The notes beneath the pieces are model-generated. The model worked only from the letters and a program-made list of their open reading frames with translations. It made no database searches and was not told the DNA's origin. DNA of 20,997 nt, taken from positions 1 to 20,997 of the forward strand of contig JADJPG010000093.1 in assembly GCA_016713365.1 (NCBI GenBank), in the 5' to 3' direction. The translations under genes were made by a program, and so were the position numbers. Shown here piece after piece: positions 1 to 8,552 of this stretch (position 1 is the first letter of the stretch; each line of letters opens with the position of its first letter). This DNA comes from Verrucomicrobiota bacterium. Its GTDB lineage: Bacteria; Verrucomicrobiota; Verrucomicrobiia; Limisphaerales; JADJPG01.

Positions 1-499
<499 letters not shown>

Positions 500-2573
500 T
501 CGCCGAAGGCGACCAGGCGTTCGGTGGCGTCGGGGCGGCGGTTGAGCAACGCGTCTTCGACGAGTTCCTTCAGCTCGGGTTCGATCTCCTCATACACTTC
601 GAGCATGCCGGCGTTGACGATGCCCATGTCCATGCCGGCCTTGATGGCGTGGAAGAGGAACGCGCTGTGCATCGCTTCGCGGACAGGATTGTTGCCGCGG
701 AAGCTGAAGGAGACGTTCGACACGCCGCCGCTGACCTTGGCGTGCGGGAGGTTCTGTTTGATCCAACGCGTGGCCTCGATGAAGTCCACGGCGTAGTTGT
801 TGTGCTCCTCGATGCCGGTCGCGACGGTGAGGATGTTCGGATCGAAAATGATGTCCTCGGGCGGGAAGCCGACGGTGTCGACGAGCAGGCGGTAGGCGCG
901 CTCGCAGATGCGGATCTTCTCGGCGTAAGTCGCGGCCTGGCCCTGTTCATCGAAGGCCATGACCACGACGGCGGCGCCATACTTGAGCACCTTGCGCGCG
1001 TGTTCGCGGAACTTCGCCTCGCCCTCCTTGAGCGAAATGGAGTTCACGATGCCCTTGCCCTGAAGACATTTCAGGCCGGCCTCGATCACCTCCCACTTGG
1101 AGGAGTCGACCATGAAGGGCACCTTGGCGACCTCGGGCTCGCTGCCGAGCAACTGGAGGAAGCGCGTCATCGCGGCGACACCGTCGATCATCCCTTCGTC
1201 CATGCAGACGTCGATGACGTTGGCGCCATTCTCGACCTGCTGGCGCGCGATCGCGACGGCCTCGTCGTATTTCCCTTCCTTGATCAGCTTCGCGAACTTC
1301 GGCGAACCGGCGACGTTCGTGCGCTCGCCGATCATGATGTATTGGCCGACCTGCTGCGTGAACGGCTGGGGCCGCCAGGCGGAGGGGGGGAGGGGGCGGG
1401 GCGCGGATGGCCGAGGCGTGCCGCACCGGATTCGGGCAGGTCGCGCGGGTGACGGCCGTTCGAGCGCCTTCGCGATGGCGGCGATGTGTTCGGGCGTGTT
1501 GCCGCAACAGCCACCGGCGATGTTCACCAGACCGCTCTGGGCGAATTCGCCGAGGAACCGGCCCATGTCCTCCGGCTTCAGATCGAAGCCCGTCGGTGAA
1601 AGCGGATTCGGCAACCCGGCGTTCGGATAGCAGGAAATCGCGGCGGTGGACTTCTCGGACAGCTCCGCGAGGAACGGTCGCATGAGGTCGGGCCCGAGGG
1701 AGCAGTTCAGGCCGATGGAGAGCGGCTTCACGTGCTTCACCGAGTTCCAGAACGCCTCAATCGTCTGCGCCGAGATCATCGTCTCGCCACCGCGGCCGAC
1801 GGCGGCGGAGATCGAGATGGGCAGGCGGACCTTGTCCTGCGCGAAGACTTCCTCGATGGCCACCAGCGCCGCCTTGGCGTTGAGCGAATCGAAGATGGTT
1901 TCGACCAGCAACAAGTCGGAGCCGCCCTTGATCAGCGCGCGGACCTGCTGGAGGTAGGCCGCCTTGACCTGATCGAAGGTCACGACGCGGAAGCCGGCGT
2001 CGTCGGCGTCGGGCGAGTTCGAGAGCGAGACGGTCAGCGGCCCGATGGCGCCGGCGACGAAGCGTTGTTTGCCGTCCTTGTTCGCCACGCGGTCGGCCCA
2101 TTCGCGGCACTGGCGAGCGGAGGTTTCGTTGATCTCCCAAGCGAGCTCGTTGAGGAACTTGTCCTCGATGATCTTCTGGTAGAACGCAGGATCTTTGCGC
2201 CCGCCGTGTTCGCGCGGGTCATCGACGAAGAACTCGCTCTGGCCGATGCTCGTCGCGGAAAAGGTGTTGGTCTCGATGATGTCCGCGCCGGCTTCGAGAA
2301 AGCGCCGGTGGATGTCGCAGATCATTCCCGGCTGCGTGATGGAGAACAGGTCGCCGTTGTTGAGCAGATCCTTCTTCGAGTCGGCGAAGCGCGTGCCGCG
2401 GATGTCTGCCTCCTTCATCCCGTAGGTGCGGATGGTCGTGCCCATCGCGCCGTCGATGATGGCGATGCGTTGGCGAAGGAGTGCTTCGAGTTGCGGACCT
2501 GTATTCTGTATCGTGCTCATGCGAATTCCATTCGGCTGCCAGACCGTTATCGGCGGCTCCGGTGCCACGCGAG

Positions 2574-2603
2574 ACTATAGTCCTGCCTTGAGGAATCAGT
2601 CAA
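2574..2603 (-). promoter_or_regulatory. Sigma70-like promoter for metH
   Basis: On the minus strand, TTGACT (2598-2603) and TATAGT (2574-2579) are separated by 18 bases. This is close to the housekeeping sigma-factor consensus. Transcription would start near 2567 and leave a leader of about 47 nt before the ATG at 2520, which is too short for a B12 or SAM riboswitch. No riboswitch was recognised. The assignment rests on motif match only. Confidence 0.55.
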
Positions 2604-2646
2604 ATCATCAAATCAGGATTTGAGGATATGATAAATAAACCCTCTG

Positions 2647-2762
2647 GCCACGGATTCAACACGGACAAGACACGGATAAGAAGTTTGGGCTCGTTCTCGG
2701 GTATATTGCCGCGCCTGCGCATTCCTCCCTTATCTGTGTTTAATCCGTGTTCCATCCGTGGC
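2647..2762. repeat. Long imperfect inverted repeat with 11-bp internal period
   Basis: The left arm (2647-2680) and the reverse complement of the right arm (2729-2762) match at 28 of 34 positions, with a 48-base spacer. Each arm is itself a three-unit array of CACGGAT-like heptamers repeated every 11 bases. In the left arm the units start with CACGGATTCAA, CACGGACAAGA and CACGGATAAG. The element lies in the divergent region between metH and der, so it is not positioned as a terminator of either gene. It resembles dispersed palindromic repeats seen between genes in many environmental bacteria, but copy number cannot be judged here. It holds no coding sequence. Confidence 0.75.
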
Positions 2763-2823
2763 TCCAACCGCTTCGCCAATGTTTTGCCTTTAACCCGCTT
2801 CGTTCTCCGCCCATGCTTGTGGC

Positions 2824-4557
2824 ATGTCTGGTTTGATTGCCATTGTTGGTCGCCCGAATGTCGGTAAGTCGGCCTTGTTCAACCGTATTGTGCGGAAGCG
2901 CATTGCCATCGTGCATGATATGCCGGGCGTCACGCGCGATCGCGTCACGGCCGAAGCCGAGTGGCGCGGCAAGCCCTTCACGCTCGTGGATACCGGCGGC
3001 ATCGGGCTGCTCCGCGGCGAGAAGGCGGACGACGTGATCACCAGGGCCGCGTTCGACCAGGTGCAAATCGCCATCGACTCCGCGAACGTCATCGTGCTCG
3101 TCGTGAATGTGCAGGAAGGCATCGTTCCGCTCGACCGCGAAGTCTCGCAGCGCCTGCGCCAGAGCGGCAAGCCCGTGCTCGTGGCCGTGAACAAGGTGGA
3201 TACCGCCAAGGCCGAATCCGGCGTGCCGGAGTTCGCGGAGCTCGGCTTCGAAAAGCTGTTCCCGGTCACCGCGATCCACGGCGAAGGTATCGAGACGTTG
3301 ATGAACGAAGCGTCCAAGTATCTGCCGCTGCCGGAAGCGACGCCTGAGCCGGAACCGGAACTCGTACCCGAGACCAGTGGCGAACCTGCCGACGAAAACG
3401 CGCCCAAGTTGCGCCCGCGGCGCCATGGCCCGTTGAAGATTGCCATCGTCGGCCGGCCGAATGTCGGCAAGAGCTCCATCATCAATTCGCTCACGAATTC
3501 CACGCGCGTCATTGTCAGTCCGATTCCCGGCACCACGCGCGATTCCGTCGATGTGCCGTTCGAGGTCGAGACGGACGGCGTGCGCCAGAAATACATTTTG
3601 ATCGACACCGCCGGCTTGCGGAAATCGCGACGCGTGGATGACTCGGTCGAGTTCTTCAGCGTCAAGCGCACAGAAGATTCCATCGAACGCTGCGACATTG
3701 CGGTGCTGGTGATCGACGCCGTCGCGGGCATCGGCGAGCAGGACAAGAAGATTGCCGACATCATCGTCGAGCAACGTCGCGCGTGCATCGTCGTCATCAA
3801 CAAGTGGGACCTCGTTGCGGATTCGGTGCGGGAAGCGCGCGAGGAGGAAATCGCTAAGCGCGTCGCGAAGAAGCGCACCGAAGGCCAGGACAAGATGATG
3901 ACCACGCTGGGCGAGTTCGGCCAGTGGGTGCAGGAACGGCTGTTCTTCCTCGATTACGCGCCGGTCATCTTCACGTCCGCGCAGACGGGCTTTCATCTCG
4001 ATCGCCTGCTCGAAGCCGTGCGCTACGTCGCCGCGCAATTGCAGCAGAAGGTTCCGACCGCGATTCTCAATCGCACTCTCCACTCGGCCGTCGAGCGCCG
4101 CCAGCCGGTGAGCGACATGGGGCATCGTCTGAAGTTCTACTACGCCACGCAGGTGCGCGAAGCGCCGCCGACGTTTCTACTCTTCGTCAATCGCGACGAG
4201 ATGCTCTCGGACCAGTACAAGAAATATCTCGCAGACCAGATGCGCGCGGCGTTTGGCTACGAAGGCTGCCCGATCATCATCGTGCCCAAGGCGCGTCCGA
4301 AAACCATCGAGCCGGTGCGGAAGTTCAACCCCGGCCGCAAGCCGACAGCTACTCGTGGTGGGCAAAGGTCGGGCGAGAAGAGCGAGAGAACGTCCAGTCG
4401 CTCGAGCCGTCCGGAAGGTGGGAAGCCAGTTGCCACCTCCAGTCCGGCCGGTGGACCCAAGCCCGGTCCAAGTCGCGGTGGGAAAGGCGGCAGAAATGAG
4501 AAGCCCCGTCGTCGTTCCGGCAAGGGCAGGGCGGCAGCGCGGGGATTCAGGAAGTAA
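2824..4557 (+). CDS. der: Ribosome-assembly GTPase Der (EngA) with long basic C-terminal tail
   Basis: Der is an essential double GTPase that helps assemble the 50S ribosomal subunit. The first G domain has GRPNVGKS (residues 9-16), DTGG (56-59) and NKVD (123-126). The second has GRPNVGKS (210-217), DTAGLRK (261-267) and NKWD (326-329). A KH-like domain covers ~405-492. An acidic, Pro/Glu-rich linker (~168-195) joins the two G domains. The second G domain carries a charged insertion around 335-370 between NKWD and the LDYAP strand. The protein has 577 residues, against about 440-490 usually. The extra is a low-complexity tail (~500-577) rich in Arg, Lys, Gly, Ser and Pro. The start gives MSGLIAIVGRPNVGKS, the expected N-terminus. 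No Shine-Dalgarno is seen. It is transcribed divergently from metH. Confidence 0.97.
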   Translation: MSGLIAIVGRPNVGKSALFNRIVRKRIAIVHDMPGVTRDRVTAEAEWRGKPFTLVDTGGIGLLRGEKADDVITRAAFDQVQIAIDSANVIVLVVNVQEGIVPLDREVSQRLRQSGKPVLVAVNKVDTAKAESGVPEFAELGFEKLFPVTAIHGEGIETLMNEASKYLPLPEATPEPEPELVPETSGEPADENAPKLRPRRHGPLKIAIVGRPNVGKSSIINSLTNSTRVIVSPIPGTTRDSVDVPFEVETDGVRQKYILIDTAGLRKSRRVDDSVEFFSVKRTEDSIERCDIAVLVIDAVAGIGEQDKKIADIIVEQRRACIVVINKWDLVADSVREAREEEIAKRVAKKRTEGQDKMMTTLGEFGQWVQERLFFLDYAPVIFTSAQTGFHLDRLLEAVRYVAAQLQQKVPTAILNRTLHSAVERRQPVSDMGHRLKFYYATQVREAPPTFLLFVNRDEMLSDQYKKYLADQMRAAFGYEGCPIIIVPKARPKTIEPVRKFNPGRKPTATRGGQRSGEKSERTSSRSSRPEGGKPVATSSPAGGPKPGPSRGGKGGRNEKPRRRSGKGRAAARGFRK

Positions 4558-5345
4558 GGCCGGGCCGTAACCGCCGACGTGAGGAGGCGGATATTTTGAA
4601 TGAGCATCTTTCCGCGTCGGCGAGCCGACTGAGTTTCGCCGTCATTCCGGCACAGGCAGGGCGTAACTTCTCGCGGGTTGGTGGAAGGGTTGAAGAACGA
4701 GTGTCCGTTTGAATTTCTCAAACGTCGCGACATCAAATTGTTCGCAGGCTCGATAATCAGCGTCTGTCAGGGCTCTTTGTCACGGGTCAAAATGACGATG
4801 GGTTCGAATAGTCCTACGGAAGTTGCCCAGACCGATCTAATTCGAACTGGGTTGGTAATGACCATTTTGGCACTCACCTTGGGAACTCAGATTTCCCAAT
4901 GACCTGAGGACAGCCCACCCGGTGAAGCGACGATCTGAATTCAATACCGGCAAATTGCTCCGCTGAGATCAATTTCATCTTTGTCAAACAACCAATGGTT
5001 GGGTTGCCAACGACGAAAGGTTCCTTGGCAGAGATCAATCTGCGCGGCATCGCTCAGCTCAGACTGGATTTCGTTCGGTGAAAGCCGTTAGGAATCGGAA
5101 CTCTTACGCTAAATCGCTCGGCTTCGAAATACTGGCCACCTTCCAACGGGCCTTGTTTGCTCCGAGATGTGATGACCAATGATGCTGGATCGCTGCGTAT
5201 ACGGGCCTAACTCGATCATCGAACCTGCCTTGAAAACGGGGAACGACCTCGTTCAACACATTGGCGGCAAGCCTTCCTTCCTGAAGAGCGCTTCCAAGTC
5301 TACATGCATTATACCGGTTCTGGCGTTTATCCGTCCGCAGCGTAT
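4558..5345. other. Intergenic stretch of about 790 bp with no recognisable gene
   Basis: This lies between the end of der and the end of aroC, which converge. Base composition looks less GC-rich than the flanking genes, especially from 4700 to 5100. Short frames exist, such as 4678-4902 on plus and the non-aroC part of 5104-5439 on minus, but none gives a recognisable protein. A small perfect palindrome, GTCGGC-GA-GCCGAC, lies near 4618-4631. No tRNA fold was found. It may hold decayed sequence or an unrecognised small RNA. Confidence 0.5.
4571..4597 (+). terminator. Weak candidate terminator after der
   Basis: Thirteen bases after the der stop codon, CCGCC (4571-4575) can pair with GGCGG (4586-4590) across a 10-base loop, followed by ATATTTT. 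The stem is short, so this is only a candidate. Confidence 0.25.
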
Positions 5346-6425
5346 TCACCCGCACTGCGCCTTGTGCCGCAGCGCGTGATCTACGAGCACCAGCGCGGTC
5401 ATCGCCTCCACCATCGGGACGGCGCGGGGAAGCACGCAAGGATCATGGCGGCCACGGCCTTTGAGCGTGGTGTTCTTGTTGGTCACGTCCACGGTGTCCT
5501 GCTCGTGCATCACGGTGGCCACGGGCTTGAACGCGACGCGGAAGTAAATCGGTTCGCCGTTGGAGATGCCGCCCTGGATGCCGCCGGAGCGATTCGTCAC
5601 CGTTCGGACCTTGCCGCCCTTCATGCGGAAGGCGTCGTTGTGCTGAAGTCCGGTAAGCGCGATGCCGCCGAAGCCGGAGCCGATGTCGAAACCCTTCGAG
5701 GCGGGCAGGCTCAACATCGCCTTCGCAAGATCCGCTTCGAGCCGATCGAAGACCGGTTCGCCCCAGCCGACGGGCACGCCGCGCGCCACGCCTTCCACGA
5801 TGCCGCCGACGCTGTCGCCGGCGCTGCGCATCTTCTCGATGAGCCGGATCATCTTCTCCGCCATCTTCGCGTCCGGGCAGCGCACGATGTTCGATTCGAT
5901 CTGTTTCATCGTCACGCGCTCGTGGTCGATCTCGGCGGTGAGCTTCTGGACCTGCGACACGTAGGCGAGCACTTCGACGCCGAACTGTTCCTTGAGAATC
6001 TTCTTCGCAATCGCGCCCGCCGCGACGCGGCCGATGGTTTCGCGTGCGCTGGTGCGACCGCCGCCGGGCCACGCGCGGATGCCGAACTTCGCGTGGTAAG
6101 TGTAGTCGGCGTGCGACGGGCGGAACTTCGACGCCATCTCGTTGTAGGCCTCGGAGCGTTGGTCCTCGTTCTTCACCCACATGCTGATCGGGGTGCCGAG
6201 CGTTTTGCCCTCGAACGTGCCGGAGAGAATCTTGACGGTATCGCTCTCTTTGCGTGGCGTGACGATCTTCGACTGGCCGGGTCGACGGCGGTCGAGGTCG
6301 GGTTGGATGTCGGCCTCGGTGAGCTTGAGCTTGGGCGGACAGCCGTCCACCACCACGCCGACGCCGCCCCCGTGAGATTCGCCCCAAGTGGTGATGCGGA
6401 ACAATTGCCCGAAAGAATTCGCCAT
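5346..6425 (-). CDS. aroC: Chorismate synthase
   Basis: AroC catalyses the last shikimate-pathway step, converting 5-enolpyruvylshikimate-3-phosphate to chorismate with reduced FMN in the cytoplasm. Family signatures are complete: GESHGGGVGVVVDGCPP (from residue 15), RRRPGQSK (46-53), RPSHADYTYHAKFG (102-115), GGRTSARET (122-130) and, near the C-terminus, GRHDPCVLPRAVPMVEAM. At 359 residues it has the normal length. The start MANSFGQLFRITTWGESHG is the standard N-terminus. It is the last of three minus-strand genes. The gap to the upstream galactokinase-like gene is 132 bp, so co-transcription is possible but not shown. No terminator was recognised downstream. Confidence 0.97.
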   Translation of the reverse strand: MANSFGQLFRITTWGESHGGGVGVVVDGCPPKLKLTEADIQPDLDRRRPGQSKIVTPRKESDTVKILSGTFEGKTLGTPISMWVKNEDQRSEAYNEMASKFRPSHADYTYHAKFGIRAWPGGGRTSARETIGRVAAGAIAKKILKEQFGVEVLAYVSQVQKLTAEIDHERVTMKQIESNIVRCPDAKMAEKMIRLIEKMRSAGDSVGGIVEGVARGVPVGWGEPVFDRLEADLAKAMLSLPASKGFDIGSGFGGIALTGLQHNDAFRMKGGKVRTVTNRSGGIQGGISNGEPIYFRVAFKPVATVMHEQDTVDVTNKNTTLKGRGRHDPCVLPRAVPMVEAMTALVLVDHALRHKAQCG

Positions 6426-6557
6426 GCGCCGAGCTTAGCGGGAAAGCAGCGAAGAGGTCAAACGGACGGTCGTGAGTGGGTGAGGTCAGAACTGACTGCA
6501 AACCTAAAGCGCGGATCTCCGAATCGGAGTTCGGCGTTCCGCGTGCGTCTCGCCGCC

Positions 6558-7751
6558 TCAGTTTGCGCCGTCGGCGGGCTTGCAGATCAGCGGAGTGATT
6601 CTGCGGCCTGTGCGTTTTTCGTAAACGGTTGCGATGGCCTTGGCGAAGCTGTCGGCCTGGGCGCGGTGAACGAGATTAAGCGTCGAGCCGCCGAAGCCGC
6701 GTCCGGTGAGTCGAGCGCCGAGACAGCCGGGATGAATTTTCGCGAGGGCGACGAGTTCATCGAGTTCAGCGCAGCTGTTGCCGAACAAATCGCGCGAGCT
6801 CTCGTGGCTTTGATACATGAACTGTCCGAACTGGGCGAAGTCCCCGTCGCGCAAGGCGTGGGTCGCGGCGACAACGCGCTGGGTTTCGCCGACGAGATGG
6901 CTGGCGCACTGAAACTGTCGATCGTTGAGGCGCTGACGGTTGGCGTTGAGGAAGGAGGCGTCCACGGAACGAAGAGATTTCACACCGAGCGCGCGAGTGG
7001 CGGCATCGCATTCGGCACGGAGGTCATTGATGGTTTTGTCGATTTCGGCGTGGCGGATTCCGGTGTCGCAGAGCACCCAAGCGATTTCGCCGATGAGCGG
7101 GGCGGGTTCAATGGTGAAGGATTGGCAATCGATCTCCACGGCATGAAACTCCTTGGAGAAGAGCGAGGCTACTGGGGCGAGCAATCCCGAGTGCTCCGGA
7201 GTCGCGGTGTTTCCAGTGAGCAGACAGGTGCGGGCGATTTCGAGTTTCTCGATGTTGCTGAGCGGCGGCAACGCTCCGTCTGCGGCGCGTTTTGGCGGAA
7301 CGGTGATGCCGGTGGCGGTGAGCGTGAACGGATGGAGCTGTCGCACCGCCAGCGCGGCGGCAATCTTGAGCGCGCTTGAACTGCCGAGCCCGGAACCTGT
7401 GGGAATGGTGCTGTGAATGGCCGTGCTGAAACCGCTGCAATGCGCCTGACGCTGGCGAAGGGCGTTGAGCATTGACTTGAGCTGGCTGGCTGTAGGGGAA
7501 CCGTGTCCCGGAGCGGTGTCGAGGACGGAGAATGATTCCAGGCACTCAGAGCGGCTCGGAGCGAGTTCCACTTTTCCATCTGTCCGAGCGGCCACCGCGA
7601 TGGAAACAGATCTATCAACGGACATGGCCAGGGCAATTCCGTGGTGGAGGTCTGCGTAATTGCCGAGGAGTTCGACCGTTCCCGGAGCCTCAACAGTATA
7701 GGTGGGCGGGAAGCCGAAGCGGTTCCGGAAGAGCCTGTGGACTTCGAGCAT
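6558..7751 (-). CDS. Galactokinase-like GHMP kinase with altered active site
   Basis: The fold is that of GHMP sugar kinases and the closest match is galactokinase. The ATP-loop motif IPTGSGLGSSSAL (residues 116-128) and the C-terminal motif ARLTGRGFGGSTLNLV are well kept. The galactokinase signature is not. Where GalK has GRVNLIGEHTDY, this protein reads GTVELLGNYADL (24-35), so the catalytic Arg is Thr and the sugar-contacting Glu-His pair is Asn-Tyr. Where GalK has GIMDQ with its catalytic Asp, this reads GLLAP (189-193). It either uses another substrate and mechanism or is a non-catalytic relative. I chose the ATG at 7751 (MLEVHRLFRNRFGF), which fits the GalK N-terminus and gives 397 residues. 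A GTG at 7820, preceded by GAGG, would add 23 unconserved residues. It lies downstream of the PCD gene in the same direction. Confidence 0.85.
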   Translation of the reverse strand: MLEVHRLFRNRFGFPPTYTVEAPGTVELLGNYADLHHGIALAMSVDRSVSIAVAARTDGKVELAPSRSECLESFSVLDTAPGHGSPTASQLKSMLNALRQRQAHCSGFSTAIHSTIPTGSGLGSSSALKIAAALAVRQLHPFTLTATGITVPPKRAADGALPPLSNIEKLEIARTCLLTGNTATPEHSGLLAPVASLFSKEFHAVEIDCQSFTIEPAPLIGEIAWVLCDTGIRHAEIDKTINDLRAECDAATRALGVKSLRSVDASFLNANRQRLNDRQFQCASHLVGETQRVVAATHALRDGDFAQFGQFMYQSHESSRDLFGNSCAELDELVALAKIHPGCLGARLTGRGFGGSTLNLVHRAQADSFAKAIATVYEKRTGRRITPLICKPADGAN

Positions 7752-7839
7752 GGTTGCGGTGACCGGTGATTTGTGAGGCGTGAAGGCGAAGCTCGGTGTC
7801 GGGCGGCTATCACAGATCACGCGTCACGCCTCAGCTGAC

Positions 7840-8136
7840 TCATTTTGCACGCGCCTTTTTTCCGAGCGCATCGAACTTTTCAGCCAGGGCGAAATCTTTG
7901 GCGGTAAGGCCGCCTTCGTCGTGGGTGGTCAGGGCGAGGGTGACCTTGTTCCAGCGGATATCGATGTCGGGATGGTGCCAGGCTTTCTCGGCGAGCTTGG
8001 CGATGGCGTCGACGAAACGGATCGCGGCCGGGAAGTCCTTGAACTCGAAGGTGCGGCGGATGATTTGGGCCCGGCGCTTCCAATCCGGGACGCGGCGCAG
8101 GGCTTCGGAACGTTGTTTCGGGGATAGAATGGCCAT
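7840..8136 (-). CDS. Pterin-4a-carbinolamine dehydratase (4a-hydroxytetrahydrobiopterin dehydratase)
   Basis: This small cytoplasmic enzyme dehydrates 4a-hydroxytetrahydropterin, usually recycling the cofactor of aromatic amino-acid hydroxylases. The protein has 98 residues, normal for the family. It shows the hallmark HHPD (54-57), the conserved tryptophan at 62, and TTHDEGGLTAKD (70-81) followed by LAEKFDAL. The start ATG at 8136 gives MAILSPKQR. The open frame extends further upstream to 8493, but that part has no family similarity and is not included. The gap to the downstream galactokinase-like gene is 88 bp. No phenylalanine hydroxylase gene lies in the window. Confidence 0.93.
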   Translation of the reverse strand: MAILSPKQRSEALRRVPDWKRRAQIIRRTFEFKDFPAAIRFVDAIAKLAEKAWHHPDIDIRWNKVTLALTTHDEGGLTAKDFALAEKFDALGKKARAK

Positions 8137-8552
8137 GGCGCATCTTTGGCCGAGGGCCCTCGATACGTCACGGAAATTACCGGCCTGAATTGGTGCGCCG
8201 TTGCGGCTCCGGCGGCGTGTGAAGCGGGTCCAGTGCCCCGAGATTCCAGTGCTGGCGCGGAACATATTCTGGACTTTTGAGGGGGGGATTATTACTTTCC
8301 TCCCGAACCCAAACAGTATGTCGTATCCGAACCATTCTGGTTTCGAGCTGTACTCTGCCAGCCGTATCTTTGTCGTAGTGGCGCTGGGATCGCCGCGAAG
8401 AGGCAAGGGTACAAACCACCCCGTCTGAAGTGCTGACTCCCTTGTCATTTCGCAGTGAACGTGTGCTTCAGGGGCGTAACCTGAATGTAACATCTCACAC
8501 GCGGAAGGACGGAGTTCTGAGTTTCAACCACCCCACAACCACCCTGAAAAAT
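8137..8552. other. Divergent intergenic region upstream of the PCD gene and the giant exported protein
   Basis: This 416-bp region should hold the promoters of both divergent genes. I found no convincing -35/-10 pair on either strand. It contains a G-run (8280-8287) and a small hairpin, TTCAGG (8467-8472) with CCTGAA (8480-8485), 68 bases before the giant gene's ATG. The two reading frames that extend into it (PCD upstream extension, and 8430-8552 before the signal peptide) do not look coding. Confidence 0.5.

Noticed and set aside
2521..2573. Possible B12 or SAM/SAH riboswitch in the metH leader
   Set aside because: The leader from the likely promoter to the ATG is only about 47 nt and shows no conserved riboswitch core.
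2740..4125. A 461-codon minus-strand frame opposite der
   Set aside because: It is a shadow of der, with no recognisable domain and His/Arg/Asp-rich antisense composition.
4790..4815. GGGTTCGAAT resembling a tRNA T-loop
   Set aside because: No matching acceptor stem, D-arm, anticodon arm or T-stem could be drawn around it.
5307..5312. TATAAT on the minus strand downstream of aroC
   Set aside because: There is no -35 element at suitable spacing and no gene downstream in that direction.
5104..5345. Minus-strand frame downstream of aroC (part of a 111-codon frame)
   Set aside because: The upper part is the aroC 3' end in another frame, and the rest has no recognisable similarity.
5304..7379. 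A 691-codon open frame on the plus strand across aroC and the galactokinase-like gene
   Set aside because: It is antisense to two well-supported genes. Its His/Arg/Ala/Gly-rich composition is typical of the antisense frame of high-GC coding sequence.
8467..8485. Small hairpin TTCAGG/CCTGAA upstream of the giant gene
   Set aside because: A 6-bp stem alone is expected by chance in a region of this length, and there is no T-tract or conserved motif.
8137..8493. Upstream extension of the pterin dehydratase frame by 119 codons
   Set aside because: The PCD family starts at about the ATG at 8136. The extension has no family similarity or signal-like features.
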